This document shows, in pieces, positions 1 through 9,531 of a stretch of 64,000 nt of DNA. Under the pieces are notes generated by a model, which was not told the origin of the DNA, did no database searches, and saw only the letters and a list, made by a program, of their open reading frames with translations. Made by a program: the position numbers and the translations under genes. Numbering within the stretch: position 1 is the first letter of the stretch; each line of letters opens with the position of its first letter. Location: contig CANGHK010000002.1 in NCBI GenBank assembly GCA_947453625.1, positions 111,774-175,773 of the forward strand, read 5' to 3'. The stretch comes from Burkholderiales bacterium (GTDB taxonomy: Bacteria > Pseudomonadota > Gammaproteobacteria > Burkholderiales > Burkholderiaceae_C).

Positions 1-182
1 CTGCGCCGGCACCGAACGAGCGCCTGCGCGCTCGTGAGTGGCTGGCAAAGGCCATCCGGCATGTTTGCCGGATGGCGCTCAGCCGCCCTGGGGCTGAGGC
101 CGGACACAGCCAGTCCCTGCGGACTGGCTGTCGCCTGCCGAAGGCTCGTGGCCTCTGGCCACAAGCGGCCCGGCGGCGGCTG
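1..182. repeat. Cluster of palindromic hairpin repeats upstream of exbB
   Basis: No gene is seen here. The stretch is almost entirely inverted repeats: a 7-bp stem near 18-35, a 10-bp stem with an ATGTTT loop near 51-76, a 7-bp stem near 78-98, a 10-bp stem with a CTGC loop near 108-131, and a 6-bp stem near 148-162. The linker GCCTGCCGAAGGCTC (134-148) is the reverse complement of a linker in the repeat block at 39606-39832, so both belong to one dispersed family. Stem sequences differ between copies but remain paired, while loops and linkers are conserved. Some hairpins may also act as terminators for a gene to the left of the window. Confidence 0.75.
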
Positions 183-845
<663 letters not shown>

Positions 846-852
846 GGCCGCG

Positions 853-1305
853 ATGGCCTTCGGCCGGCTGCAGCGCAGCCCCACCTCGCAGCCTATGAGC
901 GACATCAACATGACGCCGCTGATCGACGTGATGCTGGTGCTGCTGGTGATCTTCATCATCACCGCGCCGCTGATGAGCGCCAGCCTGCGGCTGGACCTGC
1001 CCAAGACCGACGGCGCCCAGGTCAGCAGCGCGGTGCAGTTCGTCAGCGTGTCGGTGGACGCGCAGGGCAGGCTGTTCTGGGGCGACGAGCCGCAGTCGGA
1101 GGGCCAGTTGACGGCCCGGGTGCGCGAGGCGGCCCAGCGCCAGCCCGCCACCGAAGTGCAGCTGCGCGCCGACAAGAACGTGAGCTACGGCCGCATCGCC
1201 GAGCTGATCGGCCTGGTGCAGGCGGGTGGACTGTCGCGCATCGGCTTCGTCACCGAGACGGCCGCCCAAGCGCCTGGTGACAGGCCCGCGGACCTGCCCA
1301 AGTAG
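853..1305 (+). CDS. exbD: ExbD/TolR family biopolymer transport protein
   Basis: This is the partner of the preceding ExbB-like channel subunit. The 150-residue protein has a short cytoplasmic N-terminus, a single membrane helix (about 23-41) containing Asp25 in the family motif [12 protein letters not shown], and a periplasmic domain. Asp25 corresponds to the membrane aspartate that carries protons in ExbD/TolR. It is co-transcribed with exbB (7-nt gap). leuS starts 28 nt downstream behind its own -10-like box, so leuS may be expressed both by read-through and independently. An ExbBD pair directly before leuS is, as far as I recall, a common arrangement in Burkholderiales. Confidence 0.9.
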   Translation: MAFGRLQRSPTSQPMSDINMTPLIDVMLVLLVIFIITAPLMSASLRLDLPKTDGAQVSSAVQFVSVSVDAQGRLFWGDEPQSEGQLTARVREAAQRQPATEVQLRADKNVSYGRIAELIGLVQAGGLSRIGFVTETAAQAPGDRPADLPK

Positions 1306-1320
1306 CGCGCACCCCCCTCC

Positions 1321-1326
1321 TACAAT
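1321..1326 (+). promoter_or_regulatory. -10-like box TACAAT directly before leuS
   Basis: TACAAT ends 7 nt before the leuS ATG at 1334. If it is used, transcription would start at or within a base of the A of the start codon, giving a leaderless or nearly leaderless mRNA. There is no clear -35 match at the expected distance and no Shine-Dalgarno sequence between the box and the start. Confidence 0.45.
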
Positions 1327-1333
1327 CGGCGGC

Positions 1334-4036
1334 ATGAACGAGAAATACGCACCCGCCGAGCTTGAAGCCGCCGCCCACGCCCATTGGGCGCAGCCGCTGT
1401 GGAACGGCCACGAGGCCTACCGCGTCACCGAAGACGAGCACAAGCCCAAGTACTACGCCTGCTCGATGCTGCCCTACCCGAGCGGCAAACTGCACATGGG
1501 CCATGTGCGCAACTACACCATCAACGACATGCTGGCGCGCCAGCTGCGGATGAAGGGCTTCAACGTCCTGATGCCCATGGGCTGGGACGCCTTCGGCCTG
1601 CCGGCCGAGAACGCGGCGATGAAGAACGGCGTGCCGCCGGCGCAGTGGACTTATTCCAACATCGCCCACATGAAGGGCCAGATGCAGGCCATGGGGCTGG
1701 CCATAGACTGGTCGCGCGAGGTCGCCACCTGCACGCCGCAGTACTACCAGTGGAACCAGTGGTTGTTCCTGAAGATGCTGGCCGCGGGCATCGCCGAGCG
1801 CCGCACCCAGGTCGTCAACTGGGACCCGGTTGACCAGACCGTGCTGGCCAACGAGCAGGTGATCGACGGCAAAGGGTGGCGCTCGGGCGCGGTGATCGAG
1901 AAACGCGAGATTCCCGGCTACTACCTCAAGATCACGCAGTACGCCGATGAACTGCTGTCGGCGGTGAACAACCCTTCTGATGCCAACTACCTCGCCGGCT
2001 GGCCCGAGCGGGTGCGCCTGATGCAGGAAAACTGGATAGGCAAGAGCGAGGGCGTGCGCTTCGCCTTCCCGCACCAGATCGCCGATGGCGCCGGCGCGTC
2101 GATTGGCGATGGCCGTCTCTGGGTGTTCACCACCCGCGCCGACACCATCATGGGCGTGACCTTCTGCGCGGTGGCGCCCGAGCATCCGCTGGCGCTGCAC
2201 GCCGCCGCCTCGCAGCCCGCGGTCGCGGCCTTCATCGCCGAATGCCAGTCCGGCGGCAGCACCGAGGCCGAACTGGCGACGCAGGAGAAAAAAGGCGTGC
2301 GCACCGGCTTGACGGTGAGCCACCCGCTGACCGGCGCGGCGGTCGAAGTCTGGGTCGGCAACTACGTGCTGATGAGCTATGGCGACGGCGCGGTGATGGG
2401 GGTGCCGGCGCACGACGAGCGCGATTTCGCCTTTGCCAGGAAATACGGCCTGGCCATCCAGCCGGTGGTGGCGGTCGACGGTGAAGCGTTTTCCAGCGAG
2501 ACCTGGGCCGACAGTTACGCCGACAAGCAGCGCGGGCGCTGCGTGAATTCAGGGCCCGGTTTCGAATTCCTCGACGGCCTGGCCTTCAAGCCGGCGGTGG
2601 CGAAAGTGGCGGCGCTGCTCGCCGAAAAAGGCCTGGGCGAGAAGAAGACGACCTGGCGGCTGCGCGACTGGGGCGTCAGCCGCCAGCGCTACTGGGGCAC
2701 GCCTATCCCGATCATCCACTGCGACGATTGCGGCGCGGTGCCCGTGCCCGAGAAAGACCTGCCGGTGGTGCTGCCCGAGGACTGCATCCCCGACGGCAGC
2801 GGCAATCCACTGAACAAGCGAGCCGACTTTCTCAACGTCGGCTGCCCGACCTGCGGCAAGCCGGCGCGGCGCGAGACCGACACGATGGACACCTTCGTCG
2901 ACAGCTCGTGGTACTTCATGCGCTACTGCGACCCGACGAACACCGAGCAGATGGTGGCCGACGGTACGAAGTACTGGATGCCCGCTGCCGGGTCCCAGGC
3001 CGGTGCGCCCGGGATGGACCAGTACATCGGCGGCATCGAGCACGCGATCCTGCATCTGCTGTACGCGCGCTTCTGGACCAAGGTGATGCGCGACCTCGGC
3101 CTGGTCAGCGTCAGCGAGCCCTTCACCAAGCTGCTGACCCAGGGCATGGTGCTCAACCACATCTACAGCCGGCGCGCCGCTACCGGTGGCATCGACTACT
3201 TCTGGCCGGCCGACGTGGTCGACCTGCGCGACGAGAGCGGCAAGATCACCGGCGCGCGGCTCAAGAGCGACGGCTCGCTGGTCGACTACGAGGGCGTGGG
3301 CACGATGTCCAAGTCCAAGAACAACGGCGTCGACCCGCAGGCCTTGATCGACCAGTACGGCGCCGACACCGCGCGGCTGTTCGTGATGTTCGCCTCGCCG
3401 CCCGAGCAGACGCTGGAGTGGAACGACGCCGGCGTCGAGGGCGCGCACCGCTTCCTGAAGCGGGTCTGGGGTTTCGGCGCCAAGCAGGCCGACCTGCTGC
3501 GCCGTGCCGGTGCGGTGCCGGCGCCGTTGCGCGCCGCGGCTCTTGACCTGCGCCGCGAGGTGCACCAGGTGCTGCGCCAGGTGAGCTACGACTACGAGCG
3601 CATGCAGTACAACACCGTGGTGTCGGGGGCCATGAAGCTGCTCAACGCGCTTGACGGCTTCAAGCCCGACGGCAGCGCGGGTGACGCCGCGGTGTTGCGC
3701 GAAGGCTTTTCGGTGCTGCTGCGCGGCCTCTACCCTGCCTGCCCGCACATCACGCACAGCCTGTGGGCCGCGCTGGGCTATGCCGACGAACTGGGCGACC
3801 TGCTCGACGCGCCTTGGCCGGTGGTCGACGAGTCCGCGCTGCTGCGCGACGAGATCGAGCTGGTGCTGCAGATCAGCGGCAAGATGCGCGGCGCGCTCAA
3901 GGTGGCGGCGACGGCAGACCGGGCGGCGATCGAGGCTGCCGCGCTGGCCTCGCCCGAGTTCGCCAAGTTCTCCGAAGGCAAGCCGGCCAAGAAGGTGATC
4001 GTGGTGCCGGGCCGCCTGGTCAACGTGGTGGTCTGA
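1334..4036 (+). CDS. leuS: Leucyl-tRNA synthetase
   Basis: This cytoplasmic class I synthetase charges tRNA-Leu with leucine and edits mischarged products. The 900-residue length is normal. The HIGH-type motif is HMGH at 54-57, just after the YPSGK segment. The large CP1 editing domain lies in the middle third, and the KMSKS-type loop reads TMSKS at 657-661. The C-terminal anticodon-binding region ends in a short domain with [15 protein letters not shown]. The start is set at ATG 1334, where homology-like sequence begins ([10 protein letters not shown]); the frame is open upstream but overlaps exbD. lptE follows after 9 nt and holA after that, the usual leuS-lptE-holA order. Confidence 0.98.
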   Translation: MNEKYAPAELEAAAHAHWAQPLWNGHEAYRVTEDEHKPKYYACSMLPYPSGKLHMGHVRNYTINDMLARQLRMKGFNVLMPMGWDAFGLPAENAAMKNGVPPAQWTYSNIAHMKGQMQAMGLAIDWSREVATCTPQYYQWNQWLFLKMLAAGIAERRTQVVNWDPVDQTVLANEQVIDGKGWRSGAVIEKREIPGYYLKITQYADELLSAVNNPSDANYLAGWPERVRLMQENWIGKSEGVRFAFPHQIADGAGASIGDGRLWVFTTRADTIMGVTFCAVAPEHPLALHAAASQPAVAAFIAECQSGGSTEAELATQEKKGVRTGLTVSHPLTGAAVEVWVGNYVLMSYGDGAVMGVPAHDERDFAFARKYGLAIQPVVAVDGEAFSSETWADSYADKQRGRCVNSGPGFEFLDGLAFKPAVAKVAALLAEKGLGEKKTTWRLRDWGVSRQRYWGTPIPIIHCDDCGAVPVPEKDLPVVLPEDCIPDGSGNPLNKRADFLNVGCPTCGKPARRETDTMDTFVDSSWYFMRYCDPTNTEQMVADGTKYWMPAAGSQAGAPGMDQYIGGIEHAILHLLYARFWTKVMRDLGLVSVSEPFTKLLTQGMVLNHIYSRRAATGGIDYFWPADVVDLRDESGKITGARLKSDGSLVDYEGVGTMSKSKNNGVDPQALIDQYGADTARLFVMFASPPEQTLEWNDAGVEGAHRFLKRVWGFGAKQADLLRRAGAVPAPLRAAALDLRREVHQVLRQVSYDYERMQYNTVVSGAMKLLNALDGFKPDGSAGDAAVLREGFSVLLRGLYPACPHITHSLWAALGYADELGDLLDAPWPVVDESALLRDEIELVLQISGKMRGALKVAATADRAAIEAAALASPEFAKFSEGKPAKKVIVVPGRLVNVVV

Positions 4037-4045
4037 ACGGCACCC

Positions 4046-4615
4046 ATGCCGAAGTCGCACGCTTGCCCCGGCGAACCCGGCCGCCGACGGCGGGTTCTTG
4101 CCACGCTGGCCGCGCTGCTCGGGCTCGCCAGCCTGGTCGGCTGCGGCTTCGCGCTGCGCCAGACCCCGCCGCTGCCGTTTTCCCGCATCGTGCTGACCGG
4201 GTTTGCCGACCGGTCCCCGCTGGGCACCGAGCTGCGCGAGCGCCTGGCCTCCAGCGCGCAGGTGGTCGATACGCCGGGTCAGGCCGAGGTGGTGTTGCAG
4301 GTGCAGCTCGACCGGCGCGAAAAAGGCGTGGTCGCCTCCACCGCCGTCGGCCAGGTGCGTGAGTTGCAGTTGCGGCTCAAGTTCAGCTTCCACTTGGTCA
4401 CGCCCGGCGGTCGTGAGCTCTTGCCCGCCACCGAGTTGCTGCTGTCGCGCGACATGAGCTACACCGAGACCAACGCGCTGGCCAAGGCCCAGGAAGAGGC
4501 CGAGATCTACGCCGCGATGCAGTCCGACATCGTGCAGCAGGTGCTGCGCCAGCTGGCCCGGGCCAACCCGGCGGCGGCCGCGGCCGCCGCGGCCTCCCGC
4601 GCGCCACGGGACTAG
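4046..4615 (+). CDS. lptE: LPS-assembly lipoprotein LptE
   Basis: This outer-membrane lipoprotein plugs the LptD barrel and helps insert lipopolysaccharide into the outer leaflet. The 189-residue protein begins with a basic stretch (RRRR, 13-16), a hydrophobic signal and the lipobox LVGC, which makes Cys33 the lipidated residue. The mature part starts GFALRQ, a typical LptE beginning after lipidation. The C-terminus is a low-complexity alanine-rich tail. The gene sits between leuS and holA, as expected. Its partner lptD lies about 13 kb away at 17587-19965. Confidence 0.93.
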   Translation: MPKSHACPGEPGRRRRVLATLAALLGLASLVGCGFALRQTPPLPFSRIVLTGFADRSPLGTELRERLASSAQVVDTPGQAEVVLQVQLDRREKGVVASTAVGQVRELQLRLKFSFHLVTPGGRELLPATELLLSRDMSYTETNALAKAQEEAEIYAAMQSDIVQQVLRQLARANPAAAAAAAASRAPRD

Positions 4616-4619
4616 AACT

Positions 4620-5729
4620 ATGCAATTGCGCGCAGAGCAACTCTCCGCCCAACTGGCCCGCAGCCTGCAGCGGATGTATACCATCCATGGCGACGAGCCG
4701 CTGCTGGCGCAGGAGGCGGGCGATGCGATCCGCGCCGCGGCGCGTGCCGCGGGCCACACCGAGCGCAAGGTCTTCGTCGTCAGCGGTGCCCACTTCGACT
4801 GGTCGGGGCTGCTGGGCGCGGCGCAGGCGATGAGCTTGTTCGCCGAGCGCCAGCTGATCGAGATTCGCATCCCCGGCGGCAAACCCGGCAAGGACGGCTC
4901 CGAGGCCTTGCAGCGCTACTGCCAGCACCTGGCCGACGATGTGGTCACGCTGGTCCACCTGCCCAAGCTCGACCGCCAGCAGCAGCAGGGGGCCTGGTTT
5001 GCCGCGCTCGACCAGGCCGGTGTCTCGGTCCAGGTCGTTCCGGTCGAGCGGCGCGCGCTGCCGGCCTGGATCGCCCAGCGCCTGGCGGCCCAGGGCCAGC
5101 GCGTGGCCGAGGGTGAAGCTGGCCAGCAGACGCTGGCCTTTTTTGCCGACCGGGTCGAGGGCAACCTGCTGGCCGCGCACCAGGAGTTGCAGAAGCTGGC
5201 CTTGTTGTTCCCGGCCGGTGAGCTGGACTTCGAGCAGGTCGAGTCGGCGGTGCTGAACGTCGCGCGCTACGACGTCTTCAAGCTCGGCGAGGCGGTGCTG
5301 GGCGGCCAGACCGCCCGCGTGCTGCGCATGCTCGACGGCCTGCGTGCCGAGGGCGAGGCCACGGTGCTGGTGCACTGGAGCCTGGCCGAGGACATCCGCG
5401 CGCTCAAGCGGGTCAAGGAGTCGCTGGCCCAGGGTCGGCCGCTGCCGATGGCGTTCAACGAGAGCCGGGTCTGGGGCGTCAAGCAGCGGCTCTACGAGCG
5501 CGTGCTGCCACTGCTGTCGGCGGACCAACTGGGCCATCTGGTGGAGGCCGCCAGCCTGTGCGACGGCATCGTCAAGGGCCTGAAGCACCCGCAGTGGCCA
5601 CTCGAGCCCTGGGAGGCGCTGACCCGCCTGGCCCTGATGCTGGTGCAGGCGGTCACCCCACCGGCTGCGCCGCGGGGCAAGTCCTGGTCGTCGCGTGCCG
5701 CGCCGCGCCTGGCGCTGGAAGCGCCGTAG
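4620..5729 (+). CDS. holA: DNA polymerase III subunit delta
   Basis: This is the clamp-loader subunit that opens the beta sliding clamp and loads it on primed DNA. At 369 residues it is of normal family length. The N-terminal domain contains the HGDEPLLAQEAGDAIR region at about 22-37, where delta subunits resemble P-loop ATPases but do not hydrolyse ATP. The C-terminal helical domain includes the segment AVLNVARYDVFKL. It follows lptE by 4 nt and is translationally close to it. It ends 11 nt from a convergent gene on the minus strand. Confidence 0.95.
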   Translation: MQLRAEQLSAQLARSLQRMYTIHGDEPLLAQEAGDAIRAAARAAGHTERKVFVVSGAHFDWSGLLGAAQAMSLFAERQLIEIRIPGGKPGKDGSEALQRYCQHLADDVVTLVHLPKLDRQQQQGAWFAALDQAGVSVQVVPVERRALPAWIAQRLAAQGQRVAEGEAGQQTLAFFADRVEGNLLAAHQELQKLALLFPAGELDFEQVESAVLNVARYDVFKLGEAVLGGQTARVLRMLDGLRAEGEATVLVHWSLAEDIRALKRVKESLAQGRPLPMAFNESRVWGVKQRLYERVLPLLSADQLGHLVEAASLCDGIVKGLKHPQWPLEPWEALTRLALMLVQAVTPPAAPRGKSWSSRAAPRLALEAP

Positions 5730-5740
5730 CGGCTGGCGGG

Positions 5741-6694
5741 TCAGTAGCCGGCTTCGCGCGCCACCAAGTCGCGCAGCGGCGCACCGGCGGCCAGCGCCTC
5801 GATGTTGCGCGCCACCACCGCTGCCGCGCTGCGCGCATCGGTCATCGCGGCGGCATGCGGCAGCACCGTCACCCGCGGATGGCACCAATACGGATGATCG
5901 GCCGGCAGCGGCTCGGTGTGGAAAACGTCCAGCACCGCATGGCCGATCTGGCCGCTGGCCAGCGCGGCCAGCAGGTCGGCGTCGACCAGGTGCGCGCCGC
6001 GCGCCAGGTTGACCAGCCCGGCGCCTTGCGGCAGGCGGGTCAGCAGTCGGGCATCGATCAGGCCCCGGGTGTCGGGCGTCAGCGGCAGCAGGTTGATGAC
6101 GATGCGGGCGCTGGCCAGCGCGTCGGCCAGCGCCGCGCCACCGGCCAGCAGCCGGACGCCGTCCGGCGCCGAGCGGGCGGACGCGGCCGGGCTACCGCGC
6201 CGCCAGGCCGTCACCGGGTAGCCTTGCCGGGCCAGTCGGCGCGCTACCGTGCCGCCCATCTGGCCATGGCCCAGCACCAGCACCGGCACCTCGTCGGCGC
6301 GCTGCTGGGCCTGGGGCCGCCAGAGCGCGGCTTGCTGCTGGCGCGCGTAGCCGAAGAAGCCGCGGTGCAGCGCCAGCGTGGCCCAGAGCGCGGTTTCGGC
6401 CATCGCGGCGCTCATTGCCGGGTCCACCATGCGCGCGATCGCCACCCCGGCCGGCAGGGTCGGATCGGCCAGCAGCCGGTCCACGCCGGCCCACAGCGAC
6501 TGGATCAGCCGCAAGCCCGGCAGGCCGGCCAGGCTGCCGGGGGGTGGATTGGCGACGATGGCCACGGCTATCGCCGCATCGGCCACCTCGCCGCGCGCCA
6601 GCAGCAGCCGGTGGCCCGGCATCGCGCGGCGCAATTCGTCGGCCCATTGGGCGCGCTCGGCTGCGTCCAGGTCCCCGGCCAGCAGCAGGTTCAT
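5741..6694 (-). CDS. ghrA: D-2-hydroxyacid dehydrogenase, glyoxylate/hydroxypyruvate reductase A type
   Basis: This is probably a cytoplasmic NAD(P)H-dependent reductase of glyoxylate, hydroxypyruvate or a related 2-oxoacid. The 317-residue product has a Rossmann nucleotide-binding motif ([15 protein letters not shown]). The catalytic residues of the family are visible: Arg in [10 protein letters not shown], Glu in DVFHTEPLP and His in VTVLPHAAA. The N-terminal half, with [10 protein letters not shown], fits the GhrA subgroup. The start ATG overlaps the pncC stop by four bases (ATGA), so the two are translationally coupled. The exact substrate cannot be read from sequence, so the gene symbol is tentative. 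Confidence 0.85.
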   Translation of the reverse strand: MNLLLAGDLDAAERAQWADELRRAMPGHRLLLARGEVADAAIAVAIVANPPPGSLAGLPGLRLIQSLWAGVDRLLADPTLPAGVAIARMVDPAMSAAMAETALWATLALHRGFFGYARQQQAALWRPQAQQRADEVPVLVLGHGQMGGTVARRLARQGYPVTAWRRGSPAASARSAPDGVRLLAGGAALADALASARIVINLLPLTPDTRGLIDARLLTRLPQGAGLVNLARGAHLVDADLLAALASGQIGHAVLDVFHTEPLPADHPYWCHPRVTVLPHAAAMTDARSAAAVVARNIEALAAGAPLRDLVAREAGY

Positions 6695-7239
6695 GGGCTT
6701 TGCCGCCCGGCTGCGGGCAGGTGATCGAGCAGGCCTTGCAGCGCGGCGGCGGCGGTGGCTTGGCGCACGGCGGCGCGGTCTCCGTCGAAGCGCTGCAGCA
6801 AGGCGCGGGATTGCACGGCGCCGTCCGCCGCCCTGCCGGCCCAGGCCAGCCAGACCGTGCCCACCGGTTTGGCCGCGCTGCCGCCGCCGGGCCCGGCCAC
6901 ACCGGTGACGGCAACCGTCAGGTCGGCGCGCGACCGCTGCAATACCCCTTCGGCCATCGCCAGTGCCACCGCCTCGCTGACGGCGCCTTGGTCCGCGATC
7001 AGCGCCGCGTCCACGCCCAGCATCTCGGTCTTGGCCTCGTTGCTGTAGGTGACGAAGCCGCGATCGAACCAGTCGCTCGACCCCGCCAGGTCGGTGCAGG
7101 CCGCGGCGATCAGGCCGCCGGTGCAACTCTCGGCCGTGGCGATGCGCCAGCCCCGGGCGCGCAGGGCGTCGGCCAGCGTGGCCACCCGCGCGGCGCTGCG
7201 CGTCGGCGCGGTCATGGGGTCGTGAATCAAGTCGTTCAT
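6691..7239 (-). CDS. pncC: Nicotinamide-nucleotide amidase (CinA C-terminal family)
   Basis: This enzyme deamidates nicotinamide mononucleotide to nicotinate mononucleotide in the pyridine nucleotide salvage cycle. The 182-residue protein is the stand-alone CinA C-terminal domain. Family motifs are [13 protein letters not shown] near the N-terminus, with the catalytic-site Ser in ESCTGG, and [12 protein letters not shown] in the middle. No N-terminal CinA (MoaB-like) domain is present. ATG 7239 is chosen because it overlaps the pgpA TGA in an ATGA junction; a second ATG at 7215 is possible. It is followed, also with an ATGA overlap, by the hydroxyacid dehydrogenase. Confidence 0.93.
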   Translation of the reverse strand: MNDLIHDPMTAPTRSAARVATLADALRARGWRIATAESCTGGLIAAACTDLAGSSDWFDRGFVTYSNEAKTEMLGVDAALIADQGAVSEAVALAMAEGVLQRSRADLTVAVTGVAGPGGGSAAKPVGTVWLAWAGRAADGAVQSRALLQRFDGDRAAVRQATAAAALQGLLDHLPAAGRQSP

Positions 7240-7802
7240 GTCATCACCCTGCGCCACAGCGCGATCACCAGCAAGGTGCACAGCGCGGCCACCAGGTCGT
7301 CGAACAGGATGCCCCAGCCCTGGCGCCAGCCTATGGCCTGGCCGGGCTGCAGCTTGTAGCGCCGGTCGGCCCAGCCCACCGGGCCGGGCTTGGCGGCGTC
7401 GAAAAAGCGGAACAGCGCAAACGCCACCGCCTGAGCGGCCAGACCGGCCGGCATCACCAGCCACAGCACGGCCCAGAACGCCACCACCTCGTCCCAGACG
7501 ATGGCCCCCGGATCGGCCTGGCCCAGGTGCTGGGCGCAGCGGGTGCAGGCCCACCAGCCCAGCGCCAGCGACCCGGCGATCCCCCAGCCCCAGGGCAGCC
7601 CGCTGAAGCGGGCATCGGCCACCAGGAAGGCCGCCCAGGCCCAGAGCGTGCCCACGGTGCCCGGCGCGCGCGGCGACAGGCCACTGCCGAAACCGAGCGC
7701 GATCCAGCGCGCCGGGTGGCCCAGCATGAAGCGCGCGCTGGCCCGGCGCGGCGCGGTGGGGCTGGTCTTGGCAATGGGGACGGGGATGTCTGCCGGGTCC
7801 AT
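7236..7802 (-). CDS. pgpA: Phosphatidylglycerophosphatase A
   Basis: This inner-membrane enzyme removes the phosphate from phosphatidylglycerophosphate to give phosphatidylglycerol. The 188-residue product has several hydrophobic segments and the family signatures [15 protein letters not shown] near residue 40 and WDEVVAFW in the middle, with [17 protein letters not shown] near the C-terminal third. The start is 2 nt before the thiL stop on the same strand, and its stop overlaps the pncC start. thiL-pgpA-pncC therefore reads as one operon, a familiar order in Burkholderiales. Confidence 0.95.
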   Translation of the reverse strand: MDPADIPVPIAKTSPTAPRRASARFMLGHPARWIALGFGSGLSPRAPGTVGTLWAWAAFLVADARFSGLPWGWGIAGSLALGWWACTRCAQHLGQADPGAIVWDEVVAFWAVLWLVMPAGLAAQAVAFALFRFFDAAKPGPVGWADRRYKLQPGQAIGWRQGWGILFDDLVAALCTLLVIALWRRVMT

Positions 7803-7804
7803 GC

Positions 7805-8785
7805 TCAGCCGCTGAAGTGGTCGAAGCCTTGCACGGCCAGCGCCAGTTCGGCTCCGGCGGCGTCGAGCAGGCGCAGCCCGGCGGCGGCCTCGATGCGGCC
7901 GATGCGGCGCACCGCCACGCCTGCCGCAGCCGCAGCCGCCAGCACGCCGGCCTCGGCCGACGGCGGCGCGCTGAACAGCAGCTCGTAGTCGTCGCCGCCG
8001 GCCAGCGCGCATTCCAGTTGCAGCGCACGCGACTGGCGCGCCAGCACCGGGCTGAGCGGCAGCGTGTCGACCTGTATCGACGCCCCGACGCCCGAGCGCC
8101 GCAGCACATGGCCCAGGTCGCCCACCAGGCCGTCGCTCAGGTCGATCGCCGCGCTGGCCAGGCCGCGCAGACCTAGGCCCAGCGCGACGCGCGGCTGCGG
8201 CCACTCCATCGCCCGCCGCACCGCCTCGAAATCGTCCGCGCCCAGGCCGACCTGGCCGCGAAACACCTCCAGCGCCAAGCGGGCATCGCCGATGCCGCCG
8301 CCGATGGCGTGGCTGACCCACAGTGCATCGCCGGCCCGCGCGCCGTCGCGCCGCAGCGCCTGGCCGGGCGGCACTTCGCCGAAGACGGTGATGCACAGGT
8401 TGAGCGGCCCGGCGGTGGTGTCGCCGCCCACCAGTTCGATGTGTTGTGCGTCGGCCAGCGCGAACATGCCGCGTGCGAAGCCGGCGAGAAAAGCCTCGTC
8501 GACCCGGGGCAGCGCCAGCGCCAGCGTGAACGCCACCGGCTTGGCGCCGCAGGCGGCCAGGTCGCTGAGGTTGACCGCCAGCGCCTTGTGGCCCAGCCGC
8601 TCGGGCGGCACGGTGGCCAGGAAATGCCGGCCCTCGACCAGCATGTCGCAGGACACCGCCCACTGCAGGCCGGGCGTGGGCTGCAGCAGCGCGCAGTCGT
8701 CGCCTATGCCCAGCACGGCGGTGCGCGCCGCTTGCGTCGGGCGGGTGAAGTACTTGCGGATCAGGTCGAACTCGCCCAGGGCCAT
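7805..8785 (-). CDS. thiL: Thiamine-monophosphate kinase
   Basis: This enzyme phosphorylates thiamine monophosphate to the active cofactor thiamine diphosphate using ATP. The 326-residue protein begins [13 protein letters not shown], typical of ThiL, followed by GIGDDCALL (metal/nucleotide site). Further on are [29 protein letters not shown] and, near the C-terminus, [10 protein letters not shown]. All hallmark ThiL motifs are present. The chosen ATG at 8785 matches the usual family N-terminus; the frame is open upstream but overlaps the two-component regulator. It is the first gene of the thiL-pgpA-pncC-dehydrogenase operon. No TPP riboswitch-like element was noticed upstream. Confidence 0.97.
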   Translation of the reverse strand: MALGEFDLIRKYFTRPTQAARTAVLGIGDDCALLQPTPGLQWAVSCDMLVEGRHFLATVPPERLGHKALAVNLSDLAACGAKPVAFTLALALPRVDEAFLAGFARGMFALADAQHIELVGGDTTAGPLNLCITVFGEVPPGQALRRDGARAGDALWVSHAIGGGIGDARLALEVFRGQVGLGADDFEAVRRAMEWPQPRVALGLGLRGLASAAIDLSDGLVGDLGHVLRRSGVGASIQVDTLPLSPVLARQSRALQLECALAGGDDYELLFSAPPSAEAGVLAAAAAAGVAVRRIGRIEAAAGLRLLDAAGAELALAVQGFDHFSG

Positions 8786-8841
8786 GGCGCGGATTGTCAC
8801 CGAGGCCGGCGGCGCGCCAGGCCGTGCAGGGACAAGCGGCC

Positions 8842-9504
8842 TCAGGCCGGCGCGTCGCGCAGCAGGTTGGCCAGTTCGACCGCCGAGCGCACGCTCATCT
8901 TCTCGAACATCCTGGCCCGGTGTACTTCCACCGTGCGCACGCTGATCTCGAGCTCGTCGGCGATCTGCTTGTTGGCCAGCCCGGCGATCACCCGGTCCAT
9001 CACCTCGGTTTCGCGTTCGGTCAGTTCGGCCAGCGTGCGCGCCAGCGTCTTTTGCGCGCGGCGGCGCAGGATGGCCGCCGCGCTGGCCGCCAGCGCCTGC
9101 TCGACGCGGTCGACCAGCGCGTTGTCGGAGAACGGCTTCTCGACGAAGTCGAAAGCCCCGCGCTTGACCGTGGCCACCGCGGTCGGCACGTCGCCATGGC
9201 CGGTCAGGAAGATCACCGGCAGCGTCTCGGTCAGCCCGCGCGCTACCAGGCGGTCGAACAACACCAGCCCGCTGGTGCCGGGCATGCGCACGTCCAGCAG
9301 CAGGCAGCCGGGCGAGTCGGGCCAGCTCGAGGCCAGATCGCGCGTGGCCAGCCAGTCCTCGAAGGCCTCGGCATGGGCGAAGCCCTCGGACAGCAGGCGG
9401 CGTGACCGCAGCAGCCAGGCCAGTGCATCGCGCACCACGGCTTCGTCGTCGACCAGGTAGACCACGGGAAGACCGAGCGGGGGCGTGACATGGCTGGGCG
9501 TCAT
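8842..9504 (-). CDS. FixJ/DctR-type two-component response regulator
   Basis: This is a cytoplasmic DNA-binding response regulator of 220 residues. The receiver domain (about 13-130) has the acidic pair VDDE, the phospho-acceptor Asp71 in LLLDVRMPG, and the Lys in VEKPF. A LuxR-type helix-turn-helix (about 150-215) contains LTERETEVM and IADELEISVRTVEVHRARMF, typical of the FixJ/NarL group. The cognate kinase gene lies 27 nt upstream on the same strand. The divergent neighbour is malic enzyme, so a role in C4-dicarboxylate control like Rhodobacter DctS/DctR is a reasonable inference, but no TRAP or DctA transporter is visible here to support it. Confidence 0.9.
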   Translation of the reverse strand: MTPSHVTPPLGLPVVYLVDDEAVVRDALAWLLRSRRLLSEGFAHAEAFEDWLATRDLASSWPDSPGCLLLDVRMPGTSGLVLFDRLVARGLTETLPVIFLTGHGDVPTAVATVKRGAFDFVEKPFSDNALVDRVEQALAASAAAILRRRAQKTLARTLAELTERETEVMDRVIAGLANKQIADELEISVRTVEVHRARMFEKMSVRSAVELANLLRDAPA

Positions 9505-9531
9505 GGCCTGCAGTATGGTGCAAGGCGATGG

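Noticed and set aside
72..182. Longer N-terminus of exbB from ATG 72
   Set aside because: The extension is translated hairpin-repeat DNA, and the family's first membrane helix fits the start at 183.
2549..4891. A 780-codon minus-strand frame opposite leuS and lptE
   Set aside because: It spans two clear genes and a gene boundary on the other strand and has no recognisable motif.
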